53,994 nt of DNA from Methanoculleus sp. UBA374 (GTDB lineage: Archaea; Halobacteriota; Methanomicrobia; Methanomicrobiales; Methanoculleaceae), in contig DAYL01000034.1 of assembly GCA_002508705.1 (NCBI GenBank), positions 127,483 through 181,476 on the forward strand. Reading direction: 5' to 3'. The notes beneath the pieces were generated by a model. The model made no database searches and was not told the DNA's origin. It worked only from the letters and a program-made list of their open reading frames with translations. The position numbers and the translations under genes are program-made. This document shows, piece by piece, positions 1-8,592 of the stretch (positions within the stretch are counted from its first letter, which is position 1; the number at the start of each line of letters is the position of its first letter).

Positions 1-60
1 GAGGTGTTTCGGGATCACCTCCTCCGTTCTCTGTAACAGAAGACGGCTGTTACCGAACGG
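1..60. other. two tandem hairpins at window edge
   Basis: Seen directly: GAGGTG (1-6) pairs with CACCTC (16-21), and a second, stronger stem joins CCGTTC (24-29) to GAACGG (55-60) and, inside it, GTAACAG (33-39) to CTGTTAC (47-53), leaving a 7-base loop. The block lies 140 bp downstream of the minus-strand DNA methyltransferase stop codon. It could end that transcript or belong to a gene or repeat cut by the window edge; there is no T-run next to it on the minus strand, so a terminator call is not secure. Confidence 0.4.
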
Positions 61-199
61 GGCTGGAGTATGCGGCCCTCTCCGGCAAAGGAGCGGACTT
101 CTCCCCAAAGAGTATCCAGCAGTTTTTTGTCTCTTGTTCCCGTTCATTGACCGTTTTTTCGAGTACGGATAATAATATGTCGGGGTCAAATATGGGCGG

Positions 200-1354
200 T
201 CACGTCAGAACGGCAAAATAGTCGATCTCTTCATGTGCGGTTCCCATGGTGCCGCCAAATTGATCGGACTGTCTTTTTCCTCGTTTTGCCGCCCCTGCCG
301 ATTCGATCTTTATCTTTTCCCAGCCGCAGGTTGCGCAGTCCAGGGACCTCTGCAGGATATCCTCGGGGTTGCAGGCGGAACTTGGGAGGGCGCCGAGGCG
401 GATGACCATTTTTGCCCCAGGGGCGCAGGCCTCTGTGATGTTTTTCCAGACCGTCGCCAGGTCTCTGGCGAAGTCCTGCTGGCTTGAGTGCGTGAGTTGG
501 CCGGTGGTGGTGTAGTTGACCGTGTCCTCGCCGCTGAGGAACCAATTCCTGAGCCACTGATCCGGGACATAGGTTCTCATCCGATAATAGGGAGGAGAAG
601 TGATGACCCAGGTGAACCCATTTTCCGGGATGACTTTCAGAGGGTTGCGGGAATCTCCGTGGATGATGCCCCCCTGAGGTTTGGCAGGTAGTGTGCCAAA
701 GGAGTATTTCGCTTTCCATGCGACAACATCGAGGGCATCGATTCTTTTCGGGTACAGGCCATGCTTTTCCCAGTACCGCACTGAATACTCAGGTTTGCAG
801 CAGTAGGTGCGGGGCATCTGGTTTGAGAGGTAGGAGATGCGGTTTTTATGGACAGGCCCGTGGAGGACCCCGAGCATGAGTGCTCGCAGTGCAACGGCCT
901 CGTCGGTGGTGCATTCCTCCATGAGGCTTTCCCGCAGTTTACAGATGTCGTGGAGTGTGTCCGAGTGGAAACAGAGTTCCCAGAATCGTCCTTCGGGGAT
1001 ATGATCTGGCTCCCGGTCATTGGCGAGAATGGTCTTGCAGAGTTTGATAATGTCTGCAGGGGTGGTGTCGACAAATTTTGCTGCGGATATGGCAACGGCC
1101 ACCGGGCTTGAGTCGATACCCACCGAACCGAGGCCGCGTAATCGTGCAGCATAATTTGTTGTACCACGGCCGCAAAAAGGATCGAGGGCCCAGTCGTCCT
1201 GATTGGCGGAGGCCAGTGTGCGAAACGGGAAGTCCAGGGGGAACATGGTAAAATAGGGACATATGGTGTTGAGCCTCAGGATAGCACTCTGTTTTTTGGG
1301 GAGTGTGCTGATCTGCTTTTGGCCGGGTCTCTGATTCCGGAAAGGTGCGCTCAT
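200..1354 (-). CDS. orphan DNA methyltransferase (N4/N6 type)
   Basis: A 384-residue SAM-dependent DNA methyltransferase, acting on adenine N6 or cytosine N4. The SAM-binding motif is DPFCGRGTT (residues 58-66), followed by the acidic strand end GIDSSP; the catalytic motif SPPYY is at 253-257. Motif I before motif IV is the alpha/gamma-like order, and SPPY is common in N4-cytosine enzymes. No restriction endonuclease or specificity subunit is nearby, so it is an orphan. It is the last gene of the minus-strand strip that holds the Cmr operon, but 502 bp separate it from cmr6, so co-transcription is doubtful. After its TGA the same frame stays open for 49 codons with a protein-like composition. 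The family call is firm; target base and site are unknown. Confidence 0.85.
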   Translation of the reverse strand: MSAPFRNQRPGQKQISTLPKKQSAILRLNTICPYFTMFPLDFPFRTLASANQDDWALDPFCGRGTTNYAARLRGLGSVGIDSSPVAVAISAAKFVDTTPADIIKLCKTILANDREPDHIPEGRFWELCFHSDTLHDICKLRESLMEECTTDEAVALRALMLGVLHGPVHKNRISYLSNQMPRTYCCKPEYSVRYWEKHGLYPKRIDALDVVAWKAKYSFGTLPAKPQGGIIHGDSRNPLKVIPENGFTWVITSPPYYRMRTYVPDQWLRNWFLSGEDTVNYTTTGQLTHSSQQDFARDLATVWKNITEACAPGAKMVIRLGALPSSACNPEDILQRSLDCATCGWEKIKIESAGAAKRGKRQSDQFGGTMGTAHEEIDYFAVLT

Positions 1355-1856
1355 GAGGATTCGCCATTCGATTCAATTAATAATTGCCTCTTATTTCTTC
1401 TTATTTAAATATGTGGCGATTTTATAGCAAAACGTGGATGGAAGTGAGGTTTTTTTCGAGTGCGGGATATCTCTGTCCCTCTTTCGGAGGTTCACCGGAG
1501 ATTGTGCTACATCGGTGTACGATGGTTGCTGACGATGAAATAGTCGATGAACACGTCACGGTCGACCTCTCGAAGAAGTTCGGCGGGTTGAAGGCCGGCA
1601 AGTCGATCGCCTCGACCGAAGGGGGTATCTCGGTGCCGGGGAATCGGGAGATCAGGACCGGGCTTGAGCGTGATAGATAGAAGCGAGGTTTTATGGTGTC
1701 GGCCGGGTTCTTCACACACTCTCCCCGGTAACGGATGACCTTTCACGTTTCTTGCGACGATGTCGCGACAACGGTAGGCTGGTACGTGTCTCTCCGATCT
1801 CAAGTCTGTGGAGTCGGGCCCGCCCGTCTCAATAAATTCCCCAACATCGTCATTGG
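1355..1856. other. 502-bp gap without a convincing gene
   Basis: Between cmr6 and the DNA methyltransferase. Three overlapping frames of about 97-98 codons exist on the two strands (1384-1680 plus, 1422-1715 minus, 1507-1803 minus), but none shows a recognisable domain and they overlap one another. It may be a decayed gene. The AT-rich stretch 1375-1410 directly upstream of the methyltransferase start could carry its promoter. Confidence 0.5.
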
Positions 1857-2840
1857 CTATGAAGTGCGGGCGTTTTTTCTTTGGGTTTTGGATCCTCTGC
1901 CCATGTAACCATTATCATCTCTTTTGCTGTGTAGAGGCCCGACCGGCCTTGCCGCTACGGGAGCTGGCGATACAGCGGTTCCGCTCGATCTTTCATCCGG
2001 GACCAGTCTCCCGTAGCTGGCGGCGGTCTTTCCACCTACCCCCCACTCACAGAGTGCATCGGTGAGCAGCCTGAACACGAGGTCTGCCCATCTCTCACCA
2101 TCCTCTCCCGGCACGTCGCAGGAAACAGCAATATAAAATGTTCCTGCAACCGAGAGGAAGGTGAGCGGGTTGGGGTCATCGAAGTCGGTGGGGGGTTCGT
2201 CACCCCCTGAGTAATAGCCGCCATGGTGTGGTGTTATGACGTCGGGGAGAAGTCCTTGTCCATTTTTCAGACTCTCAGGCGTTATCCAGGCATCGTGAAA
2301 GATGATATGGCCAGAATCATCCGAGGTGCCGAAGATAGCCGTGTGGTATTCCCCTCCCCGTTTGAACTCAACCCCCTTTGTTCCCCAGACCTGGTCGCAG
2401 TAGTGCGAGGCAAGACCCTTCAGGGCAGTTCCGGGGATGAACGGCGTGCCGTATGTGTGGTGGAGGGTTATCCCCATTTCCAGCACGTTCTCGTTCCCAA
2501 AGCCGAGCATCAGCCTGCTTTTAGTTTTGAACTCGCCCTTCTGCGCTCCATCAAGTGAGGAGGAGTAGCGGGTGAACGCTTCCTGATAGACGGGATGTGC
2601 CCTTCCCTGGGCTCTGCACATGGTCCTGAACAACCCCTTTCGGTTATCCGGGTGCTTCTTCTCCTCATCTTTGAGCGGCACCCTCAGGTATCGGTCCCTG
2701 ACGAGGGCGGCGTTCGAAGCACCGGGCAACTCCGCATCGGCTGGCCTATTCGACCATAACGTTGATATGGCCTTCCTGCATGCCGGCCCCGCCATGGAAC
2801 TTTGCTCGCCGGGAGAGCCGCTATATTGCCGGGCGATCAT
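1857..2840 (-). CDS. cmr6: CRISPR type III-B RAMP protein Cmr6
   Basis: A 327-residue RAMP-fold subunit of the Cmr effector complex, which carries the crRNA and cleaves target RNA. Cmr6 caps the backbone near the 3' end of the crRNA. The family signature is the segment LMLGFGNENVLEMGITLHHT with the following GTALKGLASHYC (the GxxLKG turn that contacts RNA in RAMPs). I chose the ATG at 2840 because it overlaps the cmr5 stop as ATGA, the spacing used at the other junctions of this operon; a longer frame reaches 2924 but would overlap cmr5 by 88 bp. Last cas gene of the operon. Confidence 0.88.
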   Translation of the reverse strand: MIARQYSGSPGEQSSMAGPACRKAISTLWSNRPADAELPGASNAALVRDRYLRVPLKDEEKKHPDNRKGLFRTMCRAQGRAHPVYQEAFTRYSSSLDGAQKGEFKTKSRLMLGFGNENVLEMGITLHHTYGTPFIPGTALKGLASHYCDQVWGTKGVEFKRGGEYHTAIFGTSDDSGHIIFHDAWITPESLKNGQGLLPDVITPHHGGYYSGGDEPPTDFDDPNPLTFLSVAGTFYIAVSCDVPGEDGERWADLVFRLLTDALCEWGVGGKTAASYGRLVPDERSSGTAVSPAPVAARPVGPLHSKRDDNGYMGRGSKTQRKNARTS

Positions 2841-3244
2841 GGGTCCTCCCTCTCCGGGGATGCTTTTCCGGGCTGTCCCGGACGTTTTCTGTCCAGGAGT
2901 GCTTCTGCATAGCGTTTCAGCCACGTTGCGGCTTCAATCGCCTCCAGAGAAAGGTGCTGATATTCTATCAGGTCGGCCTCCCTGCTTTTATCCTCCAGTG
3001 TGATATTTTTCGGCAGGTCTACCACCATAACCTGGGAGAGATGACCAAGGTAGGTGTCACCCGTTTTGGTTGTTTTATCATCCTTGGCGTGGACGTAGGC
3101 TATGGCCTGCACAAGTCCGCAGGTGTGCACTAACGCCGGGAAACTCTTTGCCAGTCGGAGATAGTCATCTTTATCGTTGCTGGATGTCTTCCCCAAAACG
3201 CACCTATGCGCTCTTTCTGCTCTTTTTTGCTGCCGGGTCTGCAT
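2837..3244 (-). CDS. cmr5: CRISPR type III-B small subunit Cmr5
   Basis: A 135-residue, helix-rich small subunit that lines the inner belly of the Cmr complex and helps hold target RNA. It begins MQTRQQKRAERAHRCV, a typical basic start for the family, and has the usual length. The ATG at 3244 leaves 5 bp after the cmr4 stop; the in-frame start at 3271 would overlap cmr4. Position between cmr4 and cmr6 supports the call, since small-subunit sequences are weakly conserved. Confidence 0.85.
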   Translation of the reverse strand: MQTRQQKRAERAHRCVLGKTSSNDKDDYLRLAKSFPALVHTCGLVQAIAYVHAKDDKTTKTGDTYLGHLSQVMVVDLPKNITLEDKSREADLIEYQHLSLEAIEAATWLKRYAEALLDRKRPGQPGKASPEREDP

Positions 3245-3249
3245 GTCTT

Positions 3250-4167
3250 TCAGCCCTCCGTAAAAAAGCACTTTACTCTACCTTTCCCTACGGTTGCCTT
3301 TCCACCGAGCTGCAGGTTCAGGCCGGTGTTTGGGCAGAACTTGGCGAGGATCTCGTCTTCTGTCAGGCCGTTGCTGCCGAACACACGGTCGCACCAGGCC
3401 AGTCCCGCCAGGATCGTCTCGCCGGGCAGGGATTCCTCGTACCACAGCCCACCCTTATCAACAATCTTTGTCTCGTCTTTAATCCTGATATGAACTGCCA
3501 CTTCAGTCCCGGTTTTTGTCAGGAAGGTAAAGCAGTCATCGGAGAGAACGACGAACCGCTTTTTGAAGACTGTCCGCCATTTATCTGTATCGGAGAAGAG
3601 CATTCCGGCAAGTCTTTCTGCCCATGCATTCGCAGCATCGTTATACACTGCGGTGAAATCGAGGTCTTCAAGGAAGATCTTTTTCCCGGATCTCTCTTCT
3701 TTTTCGGGAAAGAGCGAAGACTGTTCAACATAAAAAGCCTGCTCCTTTTCAGGGGACGGTGTTTCCGGAAGTTCCTCATACCCTGCCGCCTCAAGATCCC
3801 GCCTCAGTCGCTCCAGCACCAGCGGGCTCGTCACGTATGCGAACGTGCCGTACAGGCTGCACACCGGCAGGCAGACAATATGGGCGTCGGTGAGCACCAG
3901 CGAACCGGCGTTGGACGAACCGTCACCCGCCATCTTTCCGAAGACAACATCCATTACGGCCTCGTCGGTCTTTTTTTGCTTGAAATGATCCCTCATGACG
4001 CCTTTCACTGCCGACCCCGGCACCAGCGGCCATTCGGTGATCTTTTCGCGCATGATTGGCATGTCGACGAAGCCGACACCCTTTCCTGCCCCGACATGGA
4101 GCGGCGTGATCGTCTGCAGCCAGTACATCTTCGTATTATCAGTCAAATCGTACGCCTCCGTTTTCAC
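3250..4167 (-). CDS. cmr4: CRISPR type III-B backbone RAMP Cmr4 (Cas7)
   Basis: A 305-residue Cas7-family subunit. Copies of Cmr4 form the crRNA-binding filament, and each supplies an aspartate that cuts the target RNA at 6-nt steps. Near the N-terminus the sequence reads TITPLHVGAGKGVGFVDMPI followed by the GSAVKGVMRDHF turn, the classic Cmr4 pattern; VFGKMAGDGSSNAGSLVLTD is the conserved segment ahead of the central domain. It overlaps the cmr3 stop by 4 bp (ATGA), which implies translational coupling. I cannot assign the catalytic aspartate with certainty from the sequence alone; candidates lie in the IMREKITEW region. Confidence 0.92.
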   Translation of the reverse strand: MKTEAYDLTDNTKMYWLQTITPLHVGAGKGVGFVDMPIMREKITEWPLVPGSAVKGVMRDHFKQKKTDEAVMDVVFGKMAGDGSSNAGSLVLTDAHIVCLPVCSLYGTFAYVTSPLVLERLRRDLEAAGYEELPETPSPEKEQAFYVEQSSLFPEKEERSGKKIFLEDLDFTAVYNDAANAWAERLAGMLFSDTDKWRTVFKKRFVVLSDDCFTFLTKTGTEVAVHIRIKDETKIVDKGGLWYEESLPGETILAGLAWCDRVFGSNGLTEDEILAKFCPNTGLNLQLGGKATVGKGRVKCFFTEG

Positions 4168-5360
4168 TCATCCGTTCTTGATTCGTTCCCGACATTCCAT
4201 AACCCCCACAGGGCAAGCCCGAAGCCGTCGCGACTGTAATCCAGTCCTCCCATGGCATCGCTCACCGGCCTGAGCCAGAGCGGTTCCACCAGATCCGCCG
4301 GATTGCCCTCTGTAACCTCAAAAAAGTAGACGGAGCCTGCCGGTACAAGCCTTCGTATCGGCTTTGGTCCGCGGCTTCCCGACTCAAGGCTCCAGCCGGA
4401 GAGCGGTTTCCAGCGGCTGATGCATGCCGATACCAGTCTGAGTGTGACACCCTTGGGTGCATCCGGCGGGCGGCCCTCAAGTGTGTCTTTCTTAATCCAC
4501 CCGGGCAGCCAGCCGTTAGAGAAGACTGCAGGCGTTGCCAGCACCATCCTGAGATGGTGTTTCTCTCCGCAGGCCTGCGTAATCTCAGAAGGGCAGCTCC
4601 ATCCGGGGTCCTTGTCCGCCTTCCATAGAACCAATCGCCGCTCGCCCCCGAGAGGGTGGAGCGAGTTCTTCCAGGCGAGTTCTCCCGTATCCACCTTTGC
4701 GGCAATCTGAATACCTTTCGCCCCGAAATCCAGCCCTGTCGTCTCAAAAAACATCTCATTTTCAGCAGTACCGTAGCCGTGTTTGATCTTCACGTGAGTT
4801 CTCGGTTCCTTGCCGGGGAAATCCAGGAATGAACCGAGCAATTCCGGCGTACTTCTAACTGTTTTTGAGTCCGGAGGGGCGTCAAACGACGTTGCGTCGT
4901 CAGTGATGAGCCATTCGATCATCCTCTTCGCCGACCAGAAGGGGGCCATTTTGGCTGGCTTGAACTCGTCTTCGACGCTGTCTGGGAGTAGCGCCGGCAG
5001 AAGCCTCTTGTCCGGCAGGTCGCAACCTTCCCCGGGTCTCATCTCCGCCGGGCGAACCGGATGGGCGATGCGATTGCCATCTTTCTCCTCGACCTGGATA
5101 TCGCCGGGCGCAGGAAAGTATATCCCGCCGTTGGAGAGCGGAAGGGGCCCGGCGACGGAGATTTTTTTGAGTTTTTCGACATCCTCTTTCATATTGAAAT
5201 CGCTGCCGTTTATCTTGCCCAGCATCGTTCTCACCGAGCCTGCGAGGACCGACGGGTACGGCCAGTCGAGCGACTTCATGCGGAGACCGGGCCCGAGTGG
5301 ACGGGCGTCACGTGCGATGATCGGGTCATGAGGGGCGATCGAGAGATACAGCTCATTCAT
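4164..5360 (-). CDS. cmr3: CRISPR type III-B RAMP Cmr3 (Cas5-like)
   Basis: A 398-residue Cas5-type RAMP. Cmr3 pairs with Cas10 at the base of the complex and binds the 5' handle of the crRNA. It starts with the hallmark LYLSIAPHDPIIARDARPLG (RAMP strand with the RDxRP motif) and continues PYPSVLAGSVRTMLG. The C-terminal part contains PIRRLVPAGSVYFFE and GFGLALWGLW, a glycine-rich RAMP loop. Its start overlaps the cas10 stop by 4 bp. Length and order are normal for the family. Confidence 0.92.
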   Translation of the reverse strand: MNELYLSIAPHDPIIARDARPLGPGLRMKSLDWPYPSVLAGSVRTMLGKINGSDFNMKEDVEKLKKISVAGPLPLSNGGIYFPAPGDIQVEEKDGNRIAHPVRPAEMRPGEGCDLPDKRLLPALLPDSVEDEFKPAKMAPFWSAKRMIEWLITDDATSFDAPPDSKTVRSTPELLGSFLDFPGKEPRTHVKIKHGYGTAENEMFFETTGLDFGAKGIQIAAKVDTGELAWKNSLHPLGGERRLVLWKADKDPGWSCPSEITQACGEKHHLRMVLATPAVFSNGWLPGWIKKDTLEGRPPDAPKGVTLRLVSACISRWKPLSGWSLESGSRGPKPIRRLVPAGSVYFFEVTEGNPADLVEPLWLRPVSDAMGGLDYSRDGFGLALWGLWNVGNESRTDE

Positions 5361-7138
5361 GAGTTGTCGCCTCCTGTCATCGCTACGGCGATGCGCCGGG
5401 CGATAACCAACTCAGTTGCCCGGCGTAAAAGATCGTCGGAGGACTCCACGCCCTGCAACACACTTTCGATGTCTTCTTCAGCTACATCCCTGGTGCCGTT
5501 GCCGGCTTTTTTTCGTCTGAGCAGCCTGAAGAGATCTTTTTTGAGCAGACCCGGGGGGACAGGGTTTTTCCATTCTCCGTAGTCTCCGGCCATCTGGAGC
5601 AGATCGTAGGCCGCTTTGTCCGGGAGTGCGTTTTGGGTATGCAGGTCGATCCATGTCGCAAGACGCTCATCCATCCCGTTCTGGCCTTTCGGCTTCCATT
5701 GTTCTCGGACCTTCAGCGGAGACCCGCCACCCCGGATATGCAGGTGAACAGCGAGGCCATTCCTGTTGGGCTCTTTTGCCGCACGTTCGGCCGCCCTGCC
5801 GTAATCAAGAAGATCCCCGAGTGGGTTTCTCGTATGCCCTATGGCAATCCCGATGGAGAGGGTGACCCTACTTTCCGGGACTTTCTCCTCGAACCTGTCG
5901 TGAAGTACCCTAGCTGCCTTCAGGCAGGTGTCCACCGGGAGGAATGCGAGGACATCAACTCCCCCCGAGTAGACCATATAGCCATGGTGTGATTTCTCAA
6001 CAATGTTGCGGGCTTCTCCGGCAAATGTCGAGAGGTTGCTGGAGAAATCCCGGTGCTCGCCTGCAGAGTTGATCTTTGAGATGGCCTCTCCTATGTGGTC
6101 GCCGTCTGCGACCAGAACCGCAAAATAGGGGTTTGGTTCTCCTGCAATGTGCAGAAGCGTGCGGAGGCGTTTATTAATCTCATTCAGTTTATCCAGATCT
6201 TTCCGGTAGGGATTGTCCTCGGGAAGAGCCGTGAGAGCCTGCTGAAGGCTTCTCTTCGTGCTTGTCAAGTGTGAGGGGAAGCAGACCTGACCATCGTATG
6301 GGAACTCCTGGTAAAACTTTGTCCCCGTACCCGATGCAAAGGCGTTTTCTCCTGCACATAGTTCCCCAATTTCGGTGAGATACCTATCCGCATCTCCTCC
6401 GTCTCTCCGGATCCTGCGGATCCAGGGCTCGAGCGCGACACGAGTGACGGATGGGAACGCTATACGCCTTCCACCGGCGAGCCGCTTGGTGAGGCCAACC
6501 GCACAGAGCTGTTCGTTCTCACTGAGGCGCATCTTCAGTGCAAGTTCGCCGTACGGTCTTCGATTGTTTTTCAGAACGGTTTCCCGTGCGCCGTCAAGCG
6601 AAGACTTCGGGATTCCCTGTGCTTCTTTCGCCTGACAGAAGTTCCGGATGGATTTTCTGCCGGCAAAAAGACGCATCAGTCTTTTTCGGGATGCGGCATA
6701 GTCGCTCCCGAGCGGTACCCACGCCGTATTGAATTCGATGATATCGTTAATTTGTGCATTCCAGATATCGTCCCGTACTAAACTGCCTGCTTCCTCTTTT
6801 GCGCCTTCTGCATACTCCAGCCATTTTCTATAAGCCGCGTTCTGTGCTTTTGTGCTTACTGTCTGCGGGTCCGCTCCTTCGGGAAGTTCGGCAAGGACAA
6901 TGTTGGCCACGTTAAAGGCTTCAAGTTCTGTTTCGAGTTCTGGCGACTGGAGTCTCGAATCTCCTCTGGCTAACGCCGGGAAGATGAGCAGTCCTCCCAG
7001 GTCCGCGATCTTTGCTGCGGCGGCCCTGCTGATATCCGAGAGAAGATACGACCCGAACCAGAGATCCCGCGTCCTTCGGGCGGCTGCAATGAAGTCCTGC
7101 ACGGGACCGATGGAGAGGACGTAGAGATAGGATGTCAT
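5357..7138 (-). CDS. cas10: Cas10/Cmr2, HD-less, with GGVD cyclase motif
   Basis: Large subunit of the type III-B complex, 593 residues; family members with an N-terminal HD nuclease domain are usually over 800. This protein begins directly at the first palm region (VLSIGPVQDFIAAARRTRDL), so the HD DNase domain is absent. The first palm site keeps DGD (345-347, in VADGDHIGEA). The second palm site, normally GGDD, reads SGGVDVLAF: V394 (codon GTT, 5957-5959) replaces the first metal-binding aspartate, D395 is kept. From studies of other Cas10s, loss of these aspartates abolishes cyclic oligoadenylate synthesis, so signalling is probably weak or lost here. The C-terminal helical domain is present. 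ATGA overlaps with cmr1 upstream and cmr3 downstream. Confidence 0.93.
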   Translation of the reverse strand: MTSYLYVLSIGPVQDFIAAARRTRDLWFGSYLLSDISRAAAAKIADLGGLLIFPALARGDSRLQSPELETELEAFNVANIVLAELPEGADPQTVSTKAQNAAYRKWLEYAEGAKEEAGSLVRDDIWNAQINDIIEFNTAWVPLGSDYAASRKRLMRLFAGRKSIRNFCQAKEAQGIPKSSLDGARETVLKNNRRPYGELALKMRLSENEQLCAVGLTKRLAGGRRIAFPSVTRVALEPWIRRIRRDGGDADRYLTEIGELCAGENAFASGTGTKFYQEFPYDGQVCFPSHLTSTKRSLQQALTALPEDNPYRKDLDKLNEINKRLRTLLHIAGEPNPYFAVLVADGDHIGEAISKINSAGEHRDFSSNLSTFAGEARNIVEKSHHGYMVYSGGVDVLAFLPVDTCLKAARVLHDRFEEKVPESRVTLSIGIAIGHTRNPLGDLLDYGRAAERAAKEPNRNGLAVHLHIRGGGSPLKVREQWKPKGQNGMDERLATWIDLHTQNALPDKAAYDLLQMAGDYGEWKNPVPPGLLKKDLFRLLRRKKAGNGTRDVAEEDIESVLQGVESSDDLLRRATELVIARRIAVAMTGGDNS

Positions 7139-8391
7139 CGGGGAACCTCTGTGAATCCCTGTTCATTGGCATACGTGAGGAAGGCTTCCAGGGCAGAGCC
7201 GCTCTGCGACCGAGACGCCATCGGCGAATTTCGGTACCTTGCCAGATCCTTTCCGCGTATTTTCGTGGAACTACACAAGGTACGATATTCTTTTTTCAGA
7301 ACGACTTTCTGAACCGGCGCAACGTTAAGTTTCAGGATCAGTTGTGCAAAAACTCCATCGCTGCACTTTAGAGGACGTAGTATCAAGGGGCTCGCCATCC
7401 TCGCTTTTTCACTGCCGCCGGCAACAGGATATAATTCAAGAGTGCCGGGATTCCGGTGAGCAGGGAGATTAAATACTATGGGAAGGCCGAACTCTGCTCT
7501 TGGAAAGGCAGCGTAATCAGAGATATGGTCCAATCTCTGATACTCACGAGCGGCTCCATTGCTGATAATATGGCGGATGGATTCCGGCTCGGGCCACCGT
7601 GATCGTCCCGGCCGGGAAGAACTGTTTCCCGGGTTTCGGCCCACATTTTTGCCCTGCCTGAAGGTCTGCAGCAGCCCGATTACATCAGACCAGCACTGCA
7701 ATGCGTTACCGCCATTGCCGTTCTTTATCAGAAGTACCTCCGGCATGGTGGGCCATTCCCGCAGTGAAGAGGGAACGATCCCCAATTTCTCCCGGCACCG
7801 GTTGTACCACCCATCGATACCTGCGCAGTCCGGAGGAGAGAGGTCCTGACAATACAGTGCGCCACACCCTCTGCGTGTTCTTGCTCCTATCCCGCCGAAG
7901 TTGACCCATGCCCAGAGGGCGGCATTTATTTCTTGAGACAACTTTCTTGGATATGAGAGCGTTAATGTAAATGAGATGCCGGCCGTGCAATCTGCTACCG
8001 GGACGTTTTGCCTGTTGCTGCCCTGAAATGGGAAAAGTGCATATGAGGGATGCTTGTCCTTAAACCGGGGAAAATTCTTCCCATCCGGGATGTAGGCACA
8101 GGGATATGTCTTCCCATGAGACACAATAGTTACTTCCACAACCACGGGGCTCGGGTTCTCCGTCGATCCCCAGACCTCCCCCTCCCGCTGGCGGAGCTCT
8201 TCAACTCTCTCGCACTTCGCGCCTCTCGTCGCCCGCCACCAGAACCGGAGATGCCCACGGATGCTCGGCGCCCTGATAGGCATATCGGGATCGATCTTTC
8301 CTGCTTCGTAACCCCCGCCGAAGAGGGGGGTGATCACGTCGATGGCGTATGTTTTCTTGATGATGTTCGGGTCAGAGCTTTCGTCCGGCAC
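7135..8391 (-). CDS. cmr1: CRISPR type III-B RAMP protein Cmr1
   Basis: A 418-residue RAMP subunit that sits at the 3' end of the crRNA. The N-terminal pattern is characteristic: IDVITPLFGGGYEAGKIDP, then APSIRGHLRFWWRATRG, then the acidic EGEVWGSTENPSPV. The mid-region NFGGIGARTRRGCGAL is the conserved glycine/arginine loop of Cmr1. The start is a GTG at 8391; no better ATG lies upstream in frame. First gene of the cmr block proper; a 201-bp gap separates it from cas6. Confidence 0.92.
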   Translation of the reverse strand: MPDESSDPNIIKKTYAIDVITPLFGGGYEAGKIDPDMPIRAPSIRGHLRFWWRATRGAKCERVEELRQREGEVWGSTENPSPVVVEVTIVSHGKTYPCAYIPDGKNFPRFKDKHPSYALFPFQGSNRQNVPVADCTAGISFTLTLSYPRKLSQEINAALWAWVNFGGIGARTRRGCGALYCQDLSPPDCAGIDGWYNRCREKLGIVPSSLREWPTMPEVLLIKNGNGGNALQCWSDVIGLLQTFRQGKNVGRNPGNSSSRPGRSRWPEPESIRHIISNGAAREYQRLDHISDYAAFPRAEFGLPIVFNLPAHRNPGTLELYPVAGGSEKARMASPLILRPLKCSDGVFAQLILKLNVAPVQKVVLKKEYRTLCSSTKIRGKDLARYRNSPMASRSQSGSALEAFLTYANEQGFTEVPR

Positions 8392-8592
8392 TTTGCCGGG
8401 ATAAGGCGGTAAACTTCGTGTGATAGAATCACGCTCCTTTGTTCTTTCTCATGACTGTTCGACTGGTTTTGCGGGAGATGCTCAACATAACCGGAATCAT
8501 CGACCGTTGCTTTGCTCTCTGTTGGACCGCCACGCCGTCGGGTTGGCCTTCACCGGGCGGGTCCGTCAACCCATTCCTTGCTGTGCTGTCGG
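8392..8592. other. spacer between cas6 and cmr1
   Basis: About 200 bp with no gene. It contains no CRISPR repeat units. The stretch could hold a promoter for the cmr block, but I see no clear TATA box on the minus strand, so cas6 and cmr may be one transcript with an untranslated gap. Confidence 0.4.

Noticed and set aside
1384..1803. Three overlapping 97-98-codon frames between cmr6 and the methyltransferase
   Set aside because: Mutually overlapping, on both strands, with no recognisable family; listed only as a gap.
3070..4239. 389-codon plus-strand frame opposite cmr4
   Set aside because: Antisense shadow of cmr4; composition without domain features.
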